Positions 53,052 through 63,700 of a stretch of DNA of 64,000 bases are shown here, piece after piece. This stretch comes from Flavilitoribacter sp020436695 (GTDB taxonomy: Bacteria; Bacteroidota; Bacteroidia; Chitinophagales; Saprospiraceae). The notes beneath the pieces are model-generated. The model was given only the letters and a program-made list of their open reading frames with translations, had not been told where the DNA came from and ran no database searches. Both the position numbers and the translations under genes were made by a program. The DNA is taken from NCBI GenBank assembly GCA_041392665.1, contig JAWKLQ010000018.1, positions 62,001 to 126,000 on the forward strand. Reading direction: 5' to 3'. Each line of letters opens with the position of its first letter. Positions within the stretch are counted from its first letter, which is position 1.

Positions 53052-56000
53052 ATGACTACGACATTCAGCAATAAAAATAAAGATGAGGGTACCCTAACCG
53101 GAAGGGCCACACTCCCAAACTTGACATTTCTTACCATTGGTCTACTCCTACTGACAGGCTGTAACGAAGCCGGAGAACAATACCGGAACGGTGAACAAAA
53201 ACTTTTTTTGGAGGTTCTACCGCAACAATCAGGGATTGAGTTCGCTAACAACCTCACCGAGAACGATTCCATCAATTATTTCAACTACATGTACATCTAC
53301 ATGGGTGGCGGAGTAGCTACGGGGGATCTCAATAACGACGGCTTAGCCGACATCTATCTCACGGGCAACATGGTAGAGAACAAACTCTATCTGAACAAGG
53401 GGAAGCTGAATTTCGAGGATATCACCACCCGGGCGGGAGTTGGCGGAGATGACCGTTGGGCCACGGGCGTTACACTCGGCGATGCCAATCAGGACGGGTG
53501 GCTCGACATCTATGTGAGCGTATCAGGGAAGTGGGCCACCACGAAAAACTTGCTGTACATCAACGATGCTAATGGAGCCGGGGCGCTTCCCACCTTTACC
53601 GAATCGGCCGAAAAATACGGAGTGGCCGACGAAGGCAACAGCACCCAGGCCGTTTTCTTTGACTATGACCTGGATGGCGATCAGGACCTGTATGTGATCA
53701 ATTATCCAATTGTTCCTTCCAGAAAGAGCATTTCGGAATTTTTAAGGTATCGGTACGACGCGCCCTCTCACCGAAGCGACCGGCTATACAAAAATGAAGG
53801 GAATGGGTCTTTTACGGATGTCACTCATGAAGCAGGTCTCGCTAAATATGGCCTGTCCCTGGGAGTCTCAGTAGGAGACTACAATCAGGACGGTTGGCCA
53901 GATGTGTACGTATCGAACGATTTCAGTACGCCCGACTATTTTTTGATCAACAATCAAAACGGAACTTTCACTGACCGCAACCTCGAACTGACCAATCATA
54001 CTTCCTATTTCGGCATGGGCATGGACGTAGCCGATTTCAACAATGACGGACTCCTGGATTTTTATCAGGTCGATATGATGCCTAAGAGCCATCGGAGAGC
54101 CAAGGAGAACATGGACAGTATGGACCCGGCGCGCTTCTACCGCATGGTCAACAATGACATGCACCATCAATACTCCATCAACACGCTACAGTTGAACATG
54201 GGCCTTGATAGCCTGGGCTTACCCCACTTTAGCGATATCGCAAGATTTGCGGGTGTATCTTCCACTGATTGGAGCTGGGCCTCGCTCTTTGCCGATTTCG
54301 ACAATGACGGACTTAAAGATATTTATGTGACCAATGGCGTAAGGCGCGATATTAACAATAGTGATTATTTCCGGAGTGATGAAGTGCAGGATTTCGAGAA
54401 CAAGGATCCCCTGGACCTTACCTTGAAGATCCCATCGGAAAAAATCAGTAATTACGTCTTTCAAAACAAGGGCGAGCTGAGTTTTAAAAATATGTCGGAA
54501 GATTGGGGAGGCGATCTTAAAGGTTTTTCAAATGGTGTCTCCTACGCTGACCTGGATAACGACGGCGACCTGGATCTGGTGGTCAACAATCTGGACGACA
54601 AGAGTACACTCTATGAAAATAAAGCGAACGACCTCAATGGGAATCATTATCTGAGGGTAAAACTTCACGGCCCTCAGAACAATGCCTTTGGCCTGGGAAC
54701 CAAAATATGGTTAGAGGATAAAGCTGACATCCAATATCAGGAAGTGACCCTGACCCGGGGTTTCCAATCCTCCGTCGAACCCATTATTCATTTTGGGGTG
54801 GGCAAAAGGGAATCCATCCAGAAGCTCCGGGTATTGTGGCCCGACGGCAAAGAGGAAGTGTTTACTGACGTGGGGACCAATCAAACCTTGGTATGTGATT
54901 ACAAGGAAGCACTAGTGGCCGAAAAGCCCAGGTCCCGGGCAGATAGTCCTTACTTCGAGGATATTACCGGCCGGGCAGGACTCTATCACAAGCACGTAGA
55001 AAACGATTTCAACGATTTTCGCTATCAGGTCCTACTCCCCCACAAGACCTCTCAATATGGCCCGGCACTGGCCGTTGGCGACATCAATAACGACGGCCTT
55101 GATGATTTTTATATCGGAGGTGCCAATAGAACCTCAGGCAAAATGTTCCGACAAAATGCTGATGGTACGTTCTCCGAGGTATCCAATGACGTATGGGAGA
55201 TCGATGCGGAACAGGAAGACGTAGGAGCCGTCTTTTTCGATGCCGACAACAACGGGCTGCCTGACCTGTACGTGGTCAGTGGAGGCAATGAATATCAGCA
55301 CGGGCATACCTATTACCAGGACAGATTCTATTTGAACAAAGGCGGGGGTGTCTTTGAAAAAATGGAGAAAGCAATACCTCCAATGACCGAAAGTGGGTCG
55401 ATGGCCGTAGCCTCCGATTACGATGGCGACGGCGATATGGATCTGTTCGTGGGAGGAAGGGTCGTTCCGCGAAACTATCCGGCAGCCCCCAAGAGTACGC
55501 TGCTCAGGAATGAAAGCGGCTCAGATGGGGTCCGGTTTGTGGATGTTACGGAGGAGGTAGCTCCTGTATTGCTCGATCTTGGAATGGTAACTCAGGCCGA
55601 ATGGACCGATATCGACGACGATTCCTCTCCGGATCTGATCGTCGTCGGAGAATGGATGGGCATTACCTACCTAAGCAATGAAAACGGCACTTTTGTCGAT
55701 CAGAGCGCATCAGCCGGTTTTGCCAATACCGCAGGTTGGTGGTTTGGTATGGTCGGCGAGGATCTTGATGGTGATGGCGATCGCGACTTTATATTCGGCA
55801 ACTTAGGTCTGAATTATAAATACCAGGCAAAGGAGGATTCCCCTTTCAGCCTTTACGCCTACGATTATGACCATAACGGGAAGAACGACATCGTGCTGAG
55901 CAAGATCGAAAAGGGCATTCAGGTTCCGGTCCGCGGCCGGGAATGCTCCTCTCAGCAGATCCCGGCCATTAAGGTCAAGTTCAAAGATTACCATTCCTTT

Positions 56001-56453
56001 GCCACGGCCAGCCTGGAGGATATTTATTCGACCGAACACCTCGAAAAATCGAAACACTATCAGGTAAAGAGCTTCGCCAGCGTATATGCGGAGAATGTGG
56101 GACAGGGACAATTTGAATTACGGCCGTTGGACCATCTTGCGCAACTGGCCCCCATCAATACCATGGTGACCGGGGACGTGAACCATGATGGGATCATGGA
56201 TGTAGTATATGCCGGAAACCTCTATGGCTCGGAGGTGGAAACACCAAGGGGTGATGCCACCTATGGAGGTCTTATGTTGGCCGATAGGAACGGTAACTTT
56301 AGAAGCCTGATGCCCTATTCAAGTGGCCTGATGGTGAAGGGCGAGGTCCGGGCGGCAAGAAAATTGAGACTGGCAGGAGGCTATACCGGGGTCTTATTCG
56401 CCAAGAACAACGATTATTTGCAATTGATCAAAATGTTATCCCCTTCTCTATGA
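53052..56453 (+). CDS. VCBS/FG-GAP repeat lipoprotein with ASPIC/UnbV domain
   Basis: 1133 residues. The lipobox LLLLTGC (Cys37) follows an unusually long, charged N-region (a shorter start is not available in frame). Some fourteen calcium-binding FG-GAP/VCBS motifs of the type DxNxDGxxD occur, for example DLNNDGLADIY, DANQDGWLDIY, DYDGDGDMDLF and DVNHDGIMDVV, arranged as two beta-propellers. Between them lies an ASPIC/UnbV domain (LRVKLHGPQNNAFGLGTKIW, LTRGFQSSVEPIIHFGVG, LRVLWPDGKEE). Similar CRTAC1-like proteins accompany SusCD in flavobacterial glycan loci, probably as surface glycan-binding or scaffold proteins. Its stop overlaps the next start (ATGA). Confidence 0.93.
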   Translation: MTTTFSNKNKDEGTLTGRATLPNLTFLTIGLLLLTGCNEAGEQYRNGEQKLFLEVLPQQSGIEFANNLTENDSINYFNYMYIYMGGGVATGDLNNDGLADIYLTGNMVENKLYLNKGKLNFEDITTRAGVGGDDRWATGVTLGDANQDGWLDIYVSVSGKWATTKNLLYINDANGAGALPTFTESAEKYGVADEGNSTQAVFFDYDLDGDQDLYVINYPIVPSRKSISEFLRYRYDAPSHRSDRLYKNEGNGSFTDVTHEAGLAKYGLSLGVSVGDYNQDGWPDVYVSNDFSTPDYFLINNQNGTFTDRNLELTNHTSYFGMGMDVADFNNDGLLDFYQVDMMPKSHRRAKENMDSMDPARFYRMVNNDMHHQYSINTLQLNMGLDSLGLPHFSDIARFAGVSSTDWSWASLFADFDNDGLKDIYVTNGVRRDINNSDYFRSDEVQDFENKDPLDLTLKIPSEKISNYVFQNKGELSFKNMSEDWGGDLKGFSNGVSYADLDNDGDLDLVVNNLDDKSTLYENKANDLNGNHYLRVKLHGPQNNAFGLGTKIWLEDKADIQYQEVTLTRGFQSSVEPIIHFGVGKRESIQKLRVLWPDGKEEVFTDVGTNQTLVCDYKEALVAEKPRSRADSPYFEDITGRAGLYHKHVENDFNDFRYQVLLPHKTSQYGPALAVGDINNDGLDDFYIGGANRTSGKMFRQNADGTFSEVSNDVWEIDAEQEDVGAVFFDADNNGLPDLYVVSGGNEYQHGHTYYQDRFYLNKGGGVFEKMEKAIPPMTESGSMAVASDYDGDGDMDLFVGGRVVPRNYPAAPKSTLLRNESGSDGVRFVDVTEEVAPVLLDLGMVTQAEWTDIDDDSSPDLIVVGEWMGITYLSNENGTFVDQSASAGFANTAGWWFGMVGEDLDGDGDRDFIFGNLGLNYKYQAKEDSPFSLYAYDYDHNGKNDIVLSKIEKGIQVPVRGRECSSQQIPAIKVKFKDYHSFATASLEDIYSTEHLEKSKHYQVKSFASVYAENVGQGQFELRPLDHLAQLAPINTMVTGDVNHDGIMDVVYAGNLYGSEVETPRGDATYGGLMLADRNGNFRSLMPYSSGLMVKGEVRAARKLRLAGGYTGVLFAKNNDYLQLIKMLSPSL

Positions 56454-58744
56454 ATAATAGCCGCTTATTATCAAGATTCATAGTAGCCATAATTGCCTTA
56501 TTGCTAAGCTATCAAGGCCCTGCCCAAACCGCCAAATCTCCTATAGATTATGTAGATGTATTTATCGGGACATCGAACTCCCGCTGGATGTTGGGCCCGC
56601 ATGCTACCATGCCTTTCGGTATGATACAACTGGGCCCTGACAACCAGGGTAATCAATGGATGGGCGGATATGAATATGCTATTAACAGTGTCGCAGGGTT
56701 CAGCCATATCCATGCCTGGACTATGGCCGGGCTTCGGATGATGCCCACCACTGCCGATCTGGTATTGGCAGACAGGCCTGCGGATGCCCCCTACAAAGGA
56801 GCCAATGCGGGTTACCACTCCCGTATTTTAAAAGAAGATGAAAAAGGGTTCCCCGGATATTACGGGGTTTATCTTTATGACCATGAGGTAAAGGCCGAAA
56901 TGACCGTGACTACCCGTTGCGGCCTCCAAAAATACACCTTCCCGGAGAAAAAGGAGTCCCGGGTACTGATCGACCTGATGTTCCCTTCTGAATACGGTAT
57001 GAAGATCATGGAGGCGAAGATCAGCAAGATCAGCAATACCCAACTCGAAGGCTATGCCTCCTGCGTAAGTGGTGGAGCTCCGTGGAATGACTATAAGCTT
57101 CATTTCGTGCTGGAGTTCAATAAACCTTTTAAGGCAATGAACGGGTGGAATGATGGAGAGGAGTACAATGACATCGAAGAGATCGATGGAAAGAACGATA
57201 TAGGAGCTTATGTAGTATACCAAACGGAAAAGGACGAGGAGATCATGGTGCGCTCAGGCATTTCGTTGGTGAGCATTGAGCAGGCCCGTCTGAACCTCGA
57301 AACCGAACTCACTCCTTTTGGATGGGATTTTAATGCGGTGGTGGAAAATGCGCGTACAGCCTGGAGCGCAATTTTAGACCGGGTGATCGTGGAAGGGGAT
57401 AATGAAGAAGACAAGGTAAAATTCTATACCAACCTATACAGAGCCTACGCCGCTAAACAGACCTGGAATGATGTCAACGGCAAGTATGTAGATCCCTGTG
57501 AAAATGTGCAGCAACTGCCCAAAGGAGTCGACATATACGGAGGCGATGCTTTCTGGAACTCTTTTTGGAACCTCAATGGCATGCTCTCGCTGATCACCCC
57601 GCACATCACAAAAAACTGGGTACATACCCAGATGGAACTCTTTGACAAAACGGGATGGACCTCAAAGGGACCGACCGGCCTGGAATATTCCGGGGTCATG
57701 GAAGGTTCCCATCAAATGATCCAAATGCTAAGCGCCTACCAAAAGGGCATCTATACCGAAGCCCCCGATAAATTGTATCGGGCCATGAAGAAAAACGTGA
57801 CGGTTGTCGGTGGAGATCATGAATGTGGGGGGCATCCCGGAAATCCGCAATTGGACATTTATATCGAATACGGCTATTTGCCGATGGACCTGGGCTTTAC
57901 CAACAAAACCCTCGACTATGCCTTCGATGACTGGTGTGTGGCCCAAATGGCACATGCCATTGGGAACGATGAAGATTACCAATATTTTTATGAACGTTCA
58001 AAGAACTACAGGAATGCCTTTCATCCCGACCTGAAATATGTAGTTCCCAAAGACAGCAAAGGGCAGTGGAAAAAGGATTATGACCCTCTTGACAACTACA
58101 GCTTTGTGGAAGCAAACGGTTGGGAATATTCCTTCTATGTGCCGCATGATATCAAAGGAGTAGTAGAGATCATGGGCCGGGACCTGTTCAACCAAAGGCT
58201 CGAAGAAGGATTTGAAAGATCGGAGGAACACCAATATGCGGCCTATGCGCTGGAGAGCACCGGCGGAAGGAAATCGCAATATTATGTGAACCACGGGAAC
58301 CAGGTCAATATGCAGGCGGCCTGGCTGTTCAATTATTCGGGGAAACCATGGCTCACCCAAAAATATACACGGGATATTTTGGAGGCCTATTATGGTAATA
58401 CCCCCTATCACGGTTGGAAAGGTGATGAAGATGAGGGACAGATGGGGGCCTGGTTCGTAATGGCATCCATGGGGCTTTTCGAAATGAACGGCGGCGGCGA
58501 CCCGGAACCGGTATTGGATATAAGCAGCCCGCTGTTCGAAAGGATAACCATCAAGCTCGACGCCGATTTTTATCCGGGAAAGGAGTTCGTCATTGAGGCC
58601 AAACATAATTCCAAGAAGAATATATACATCCAGTCGGCCCGTCTTAACGGCAAACCATTGCCGGGCGTCCAAATGAAGTTTAAGGATGTGGTCATGGGCG
58701 GAACACTAGAATTGGTCATGGGCGATAAGCCGGGGAACAAGTAA
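56450..58744 (+). CDS. GH92 alpha-mannosidase (short form)
   Basis: 764 residues, the standard GH92 length without the N-terminal extension of the other two copies. Signal peptide FIVAIIALLLSYQGPAQ. The domain starts DYVDVFIGTSNSRWMLGPHA, contains HIHAWTMAGLRMMP, WNSFWNLNGMLSL, NHGNQVNMQAAWLFNYSG and the block GDEDEGQMGAWFVMASMGLF (from about residue 658) with the likely catalytic acidic residues. It cleaves terminal alpha-linked mannose in the periplasm or at the surface. Coupled by a 4-bp overlap to the VCBS-protein gene; last gene of the susC transcript. Confidence 0.95.
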   Translation: MNNSRLLSRFIVAIIALLLSYQGPAQTAKSPIDYVDVFIGTSNSRWMLGPHATMPFGMIQLGPDNQGNQWMGGYEYAINSVAGFSHIHAWTMAGLRMMPTTADLVLADRPADAPYKGANAGYHSRILKEDEKGFPGYYGVYLYDHEVKAEMTVTTRCGLQKYTFPEKKESRVLIDLMFPSEYGMKIMEAKISKISNTQLEGYASCVSGGAPWNDYKLHFVLEFNKPFKAMNGWNDGEEYNDIEEIDGKNDIGAYVVYQTEKDEEIMVRSGISLVSIEQARLNLETELTPFGWDFNAVVENARTAWSAILDRVIVEGDNEEDKVKFYTNLYRAYAAKQTWNDVNGKYVDPCENVQQLPKGVDIYGGDAFWNSFWNLNGMLSLITPHITKNWVHTQMELFDKTGWTSKGPTGLEYSGVMEGSHQMIQMLSAYQKGIYTEAPDKLYRAMKKNVTVVGGDHECGGHPGNPQLDIYIEYGYLPMDLGFTNKTLDYAFDDWCVAQMAHAIGNDEDYQYFYERSKNYRNAFHPDLKYVVPKDSKGQWKKDYDPLDNYSFVEANGWEYSFYVPHDIKGVVEIMGRDLFNQRLEEGFERSEEHQYAAYALESTGGRKSQYYVNHGNQVNMQAAWLFNYSGKPWLTQKYTRDILEAYYGNTPYHGWKGDEDEGQMGAWFVMASMGLFEMNGGGDPEPVLDISSPLFERITIKLDADFYPGKEFVIEAKHNSKKNIYIQSARLNGKPLPGVQMKFKDVVMGGTLELVMGDKPGNK

Positions 58745-58865
58745 AGAACATGAGTACCGTACGGCCTTGAAATCGCAAAATCAAGGAGCGTTAGTAGCAA
58801 ATATTTGATGGTACAAATCCTATCTTCACCTTGATAAAGGTCATTGGGCGTCTAAACAAAACAAT

Positions 58866-58885
58866 ATGTTCATATGTATGGACAT
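58866..58885 (-). promoter_or_regulatory. Operator-like motif (site 4, inverted) before the isomerase-GH92 unit
   Basis: On the minus strand: ATGT-CCAT-ACAT-ATGA-ACAT, the same layout as sites 1-3. It ends 44 bp before the ATG at 58930, in the 185-bp gap that separates this unit from the previous GH92 gene. No clear -33/-7 pair was found; TTTG at 58891-58894 is a candidate -33. Confidence 0.6.
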
Positions 58886-58929
58886 ATTATTTTGTTATAT
58901 TAGCCCCACACTAAAATGAAATCAATTGA

Positions 58930-60696
58930 ATGGAAAGAAATACCTGTGAACCTTTGATCCCAATCGAAAAACAAGAGTTTGATACGGGTCATTATGATCT
59001 ATATCCTGCATTTCCAATAACCGGAGGGAACATCGAAGTCGGTTATGATACCTTGGCCGATATACTCCAAAACGAAAAAACAGTATTGCTCGACGGCTAC
59101 GTCGGAGTCGATTGGGACGAGGTAGGCCGGATTCTTGAGGCGCTGTTCAAGAAGAAGGGACTCAAGGTCGCTGTCTTTGATATACGGGAATGCCTAAGGC
59201 CCGAAAATGAGATCGCTGCGTTGGTGGAGCCTTATCTTGGGAGCGATGACCCCATTTTTGGGTATAAAACGGATATTTTGCTAGAGGCCTATTTTGACAA
59301 GAGCAAGATGAACAGGGGCTGCGTGGATGCCAGTGCCGATATAAACCTCATCTATGGTACGGGCGCGGCCCTATGTGACATAGAAGGGGCTTTGGTCTAT
59401 TTCGATCTCCCAAAGAACGAACTCCAGTTCAGGATGCGGGCCGGAGCCATAACCAATATAGGTTTTTCTGTACCCAAGGATCCCAAGCAAATGTACAAGC
59501 ATTTTTACTTTGTGGACTGGGTAGTACTCAACAGGGAAAAAAAACGGCTACTGCCCCATATCGATATCATCGTCGACCAACAAAGGCCCCAAAAACCGGT
59601 ATGGACCACCGGCGAGGCACTTCGAAAGAGCTTGTCCAAAATGTCCAGGAGCTATTTCAGGGTAAGGCCTTGGTTCGAACCCGGTGTTTGGGGCGGGCAA
59701 TGGATGAAACGCCACTTTCCGGGGTTGAATCCCGAGGCGCCCAACTATGCCTGGTCGTTCGAGATGATCGTTCCCGAAAACGGCCTCGTGTTCGAGGATC
59801 AGGGCAAATTATTGGAGGTTTCCTTCGACATGTTGATGTATTGGGAGGGTAAGAACGTCCTGGGAAAAGCGGCCAAAAGGTTTCATGACGAGTTTCCGAT
59901 CCGGTTCGATTTCCTCGACACCTTTGAAGGGGGCAATCTGTCCGTACAATGTCATCCGAGGCCAGAATATATCAAGGAACAGTTCGGCGAAAACTTCACC
60001 CAGGACGAGACCTATTACATTCTGGACGCGGGCGACGATGCTGAGGTCTACCTCGGCTTTCAGGAAGGGATCGAAGCCGAAGATTTCCAACAGGCTCTGG
60101 AACATAGTTACGAGACCAAACAGGAACTCGACGTCGTGAAGTATGTGCAAAAGCTGCCGGCAAAAAAGCACGACCTGTTTCTGATCCCGCACGGAACGGT
60201 ACATTGCTCAGGGCGGAACAATCTGGTGCTCGAGATCAGTGCGACCCCGTATATCTATACGTTTAAAATGTACGATTGGCTGCGTTTGGACCTGGACGGA
60301 AATCCAAGACCTCTGAATATAAAGCGTGCCATGGAAAACCTGAATTTTGACCGGCAGGGCCAGACTGTTGAGAACACGCTGGTATCGAAACCAGAAGTGA
60401 TTTCCTGGGGTGCAGAATGGCAAAAGGTCCATCTACCTACCCATCCCGACCATTTTTACGATATATACCGATATGAATTTGACCGGGAAGTGATTATTGA
60501 AAATCTTGGACAATGCCATGTATTGATGCTCATAGAAGGCACTGCGGTGGTACTGGACTTCGGGGAAGGAAGCCAAACCTTCCACTATGCGGAGACTTTT
60601 GCGGTACCGGCGGCCACCGGGAGCTACAAACTGGTCAATAAAGACAAATCTAAGGCAAAAGTGGTGGTTTCATATGTCAAGGACGAAGCCTGCTAA
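58930..60696 (+). CDS. Double-length class I mannose-6-phosphate isomerase-like protein
   Basis: 588 residues, about twice a small class I PMI. Residues about 45-235 resemble a P-loop kinase of the uridine-kinase/phosphoribulokinase type (KTVLLDGYVGVDWDEVGRIL, LKVAVFDIREC, KHFYFVDWVVLNR), but no GxxxxGK(S/T) is seen. From about 245 the cupin PMI begins (FEPGVWGGQWMKRHFPGL), with metal ligands in SVQCHP, QDETYYILD and IPHGTVHCSG and the ending VLEISATPYIYTFKMYDWLR. It would convert mannose 6-phosphate to fructose 6-phosphate in the cytoplasm; no signal peptide. A C-terminal second cupin follows. A GH92 gene starts 9 bp downstream. Confidence 0.88.
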   Translation: MERNTCEPLIPIEKQEFDTGHYDLYPAFPITGGNIEVGYDTLADILQNEKTVLLDGYVGVDWDEVGRILEALFKKKGLKVAVFDIRECLRPENEIAALVEPYLGSDDPIFGYKTDILLEAYFDKSKMNRGCVDASADINLIYGTGAALCDIEGALVYFDLPKNELQFRMRAGAITNIGFSVPKDPKQMYKHFYFVDWVVLNREKKRLLPHIDIIVDQQRPQKPVWTTGEALRKSLSKMSRSYFRVRPWFEPGVWGGQWMKRHFPGLNPEAPNYAWSFEMIVPENGLVFEDQGKLLEVSFDMLMYWEGKNVLGKAAKRFHDEFPIRFDFLDTFEGGNLSVQCHPRPEYIKEQFGENFTQDETYYILDAGDDAEVYLGFQEGIEAEDFQQALEHSYETKQELDVVKYVQKLPAKKHDLFLIPHGTVHCSGRNNLVLEISATPYIYTFKMYDWLRLDLDGNPRPLNIKRAMENLNFDRQGQTVENTLVSKPEVISWGAEWQKVHLPTHPDHFYDIYRYEFDREVIIENLGQCHVLMLIEGTAVVLDFGEGSQTFHYAETFAVPAATGSYKLVNKDKSKAKVVVSYVKDEAC

Positions 60697-60705
60697 TTTG
60701 AGTTT

Positions 60706-63700
60706 ATGATAGGAATTAAAAGAATAGGGGCAATGCTGCTAGCCTTGGTCGCGGTAATTGCCACCAGTGCACAAAATACAATATGGCAGATCGGGCAATC
60801 CGACAACAGTAGCGGAGGCCTGGCTCTGGCCCCCTCGGCCTACGAAAGTTTTTTGGAAAAGGACTTTGGGTGGGAAGATCGTTTTTTTCTTGTCGGCTAT
60901 TCAAAAGACGCCGAGGATTTTCCCTATGTACTTCCGGGGGCAGTCGACTATTGGGGAGGCACCTCGGGCCTGGCCGGAATTCGCCCTCATGAGATCAACA
61001 TCCTGTTCGGGGTGGAACGCAAACCGGCTCGTGGCGATTGGCAGTTGGTCATAGATATAGTGGACTGCAGCCCTGAGGCTCCTCCGTATGTTAAGATCGT
61101 CGTGAACGGAAGTATATGGAAGTTTAGATTGGAAAAGGGAAGCGGGGCCAACATTCTGGAAGGGGACAATCCGAGTGCCCGGGAACAAGTAATAGTCGTT
61201 CCCATTGCTCACGATCTGATAAGAACAGGAGGAAACGAAGTGAAGATCACTACACTGGAGGGAAGCTGGCTGGTCTTTGACCAGGTCCGTTTGGAAGGCC
61301 CCAAAAGAACTATTTTGACCGATCCGGAACATTTTTTTGTGCGCAAAGTACACGCTGCCGGTTATACGATCGATAAAGATGAAGAGGCGTTCCAGCCCCT
61401 TTTGGTCGATATACAGCATTTGGATGGTGTCTCGGAATTGGGCATACAACTGGATGGCAAGCTCATATTCAGTAAAAAGATCGAACAAGGCCGGTACGTT
61501 GTTGAAGCGCCGATGCCTGTGGTCAAGGCTACCCAAATAAGTAAATATGTCATCCTTCAGGACGGTCATCCAGTGGAAAAAGGAGTGATCCACCGTACCC
61601 CCCAAAGGGAAGCGCGCTTGTCCGATTATGTCGATACAAAGATCGGGACAGGGCACTCCCGCTGGATGATCGCTCCAGGGCCCTGGATGCCCTTCGGCAT
61701 GGTAAAGATAAGTCCCGATAACCAGGACCAGGGATGGCAGGCCGGATATCAACCTACCTTTGAAAGTGTGGGCACCTTTAGCCATATCCACGAATGGACC
61801 ATGGCCGGCCTGGGCACCTTTCCCACCAACGGCCCCCTGGTGACCGATATCGGAAAACAGGGCGATCCCGACAGCGGATACCGTTCAAGGATAGACAAAG
61901 CCACTGAGCAGGCCCCTTTGGGCTACTATTCGGTAGTATTGGACGATTATAAGATCAAGACCGAACTTACGGCCACAACCCGCTGTAGCTTTCAACGGTA
62001 CACCTATCCGAAAAACGTTCCCGGGTCGAGGGTCTTAATCGACCTTAAAATACCGGCCGAATACGGATATGATATCGAGGAGGCCTATTTTAAAAAAGTG
62101 TCCGACCGCAAGATTGTCGGATATAGCAGGCAGGTGTCGAAAGAAGTTTGGGGCGAACGGCACTACCGGCGGCAAATGGTGGAAGACGGCGACAGACCGA
62201 GAGAATGGGACGATATTTCACAAAACTATACCGTGCACTTTGTCATGGAGTTCGACCGGCCCATCAAACAGATCGGTATATGGGTGGATGGAAAAGAAAA
62301 GGGCCCCCAGGATGTAGCGACATCCGAGTTGACTACGGAGTGGAGGTCATCAGCACCGGATGATGTCGTGGCCTTTGTAGAATTCGATACAGCAGAAGAT
62401 CAGGTGGTGCAGCTCCGTACGGGAATTTCTTATGTCAGTGTGGAAAATGCCGGCCTGAATTTGGAAAAGGAGATTACCGGGCCGTTTGAATGGGACTTTG
62501 AAAAGGTCAGAGAGCACCAGGTCGAAACGTGGAACGCTCTGTTCGAAAGGGTAAAGATCACCACTGACGACCGGGAAGAAAAACGAAGGTTTTACTCCAA
62601 TATGTACCGGGCCCTGGTAAGCCGTAACATTTTCAGCGACACGGATGGTAGTTGGGTCGATGCCGAAGAGGAGATCCGTAAGCTTACCGGCGAGGGCGAT
62701 GTGGCTCTGGGATGCGATGCATTTTGGAACACCTTCTGGAACCTCAACCAGTTCTGGAACCTGGTCGTACCCGAATGGTCATCAAAATGGGTGCGTTCCC
62801 AACTGGCCATGTACGATGCCAACGGCTGGCTGGCCAAAGGTCCTGCGGGGATGGAGTATATCCCCGTTATGGTGGCGGAACACGAAATTCCCCTGATCGT
62901 GGCGGCCTACCAGATGGGTATACGGGACTTTGATGCCGAAAAGGCCTTTGCCGCAGTTCACAAAATGCAGACCGAGACCGGACAACAGGTCGGAGGCGGC
63001 TATGCGGGCAACCGGGATCTGGCCACCTACCTCGAACACGCTTATGTGCCCTACAACAAAGGCCGGTTTTCCAATACGCTGGAATACTCCTTTGACGATT
63101 ATGCGGTTTCCCAACTGGCGGCAGCGCTTGGTAAAAAGAAAGAATATGAGACCTTTATCGATCGGGCCTATTGGTGGAAAAACGCCATTGACCCCGAGAT
63201 GGGTTTCGCCCGCCTGCGCCATTCCGACGGATCGTGGTATCCGGATTTTGATCCCATCAAATCGGGAGGCAACCACCAGTATGTGGAAGGCAATGCCTGG
63301 CAACTGACGTTTTTTGTACCCCAGGATGTTCCCGCCCTGGCCGGCATAATAGGAGAAGACCAATTGGCCGAGCGATTAGACAATGGGTTCCAGGTAAGCA
63401 GCAACTGGCGGTATAATGCCCCAAACGAGCTGTATTGGGATTTTCCCGTCATCCAAGGGAATCAGCAATCTATGCACTTTGCCTATTTGTTCAACTGGGT
63501 CAAAAGGCCCTGGCTCACCCAAAAGTGGAGTCGCGATATCACAGATCGCTTTTATGGTTATGGCGTGTCGAACGCCTATTTGGGCGACGAGGATCAGGGC
63601 CAAATGAGCGCCTGGTTCATTATGTCATCTCTCGGGCTTTTTCAGACCGATGGCGGGACAAGGTCCGAACCGATCTATGAGATCGGGAGTCCGATGTTCG

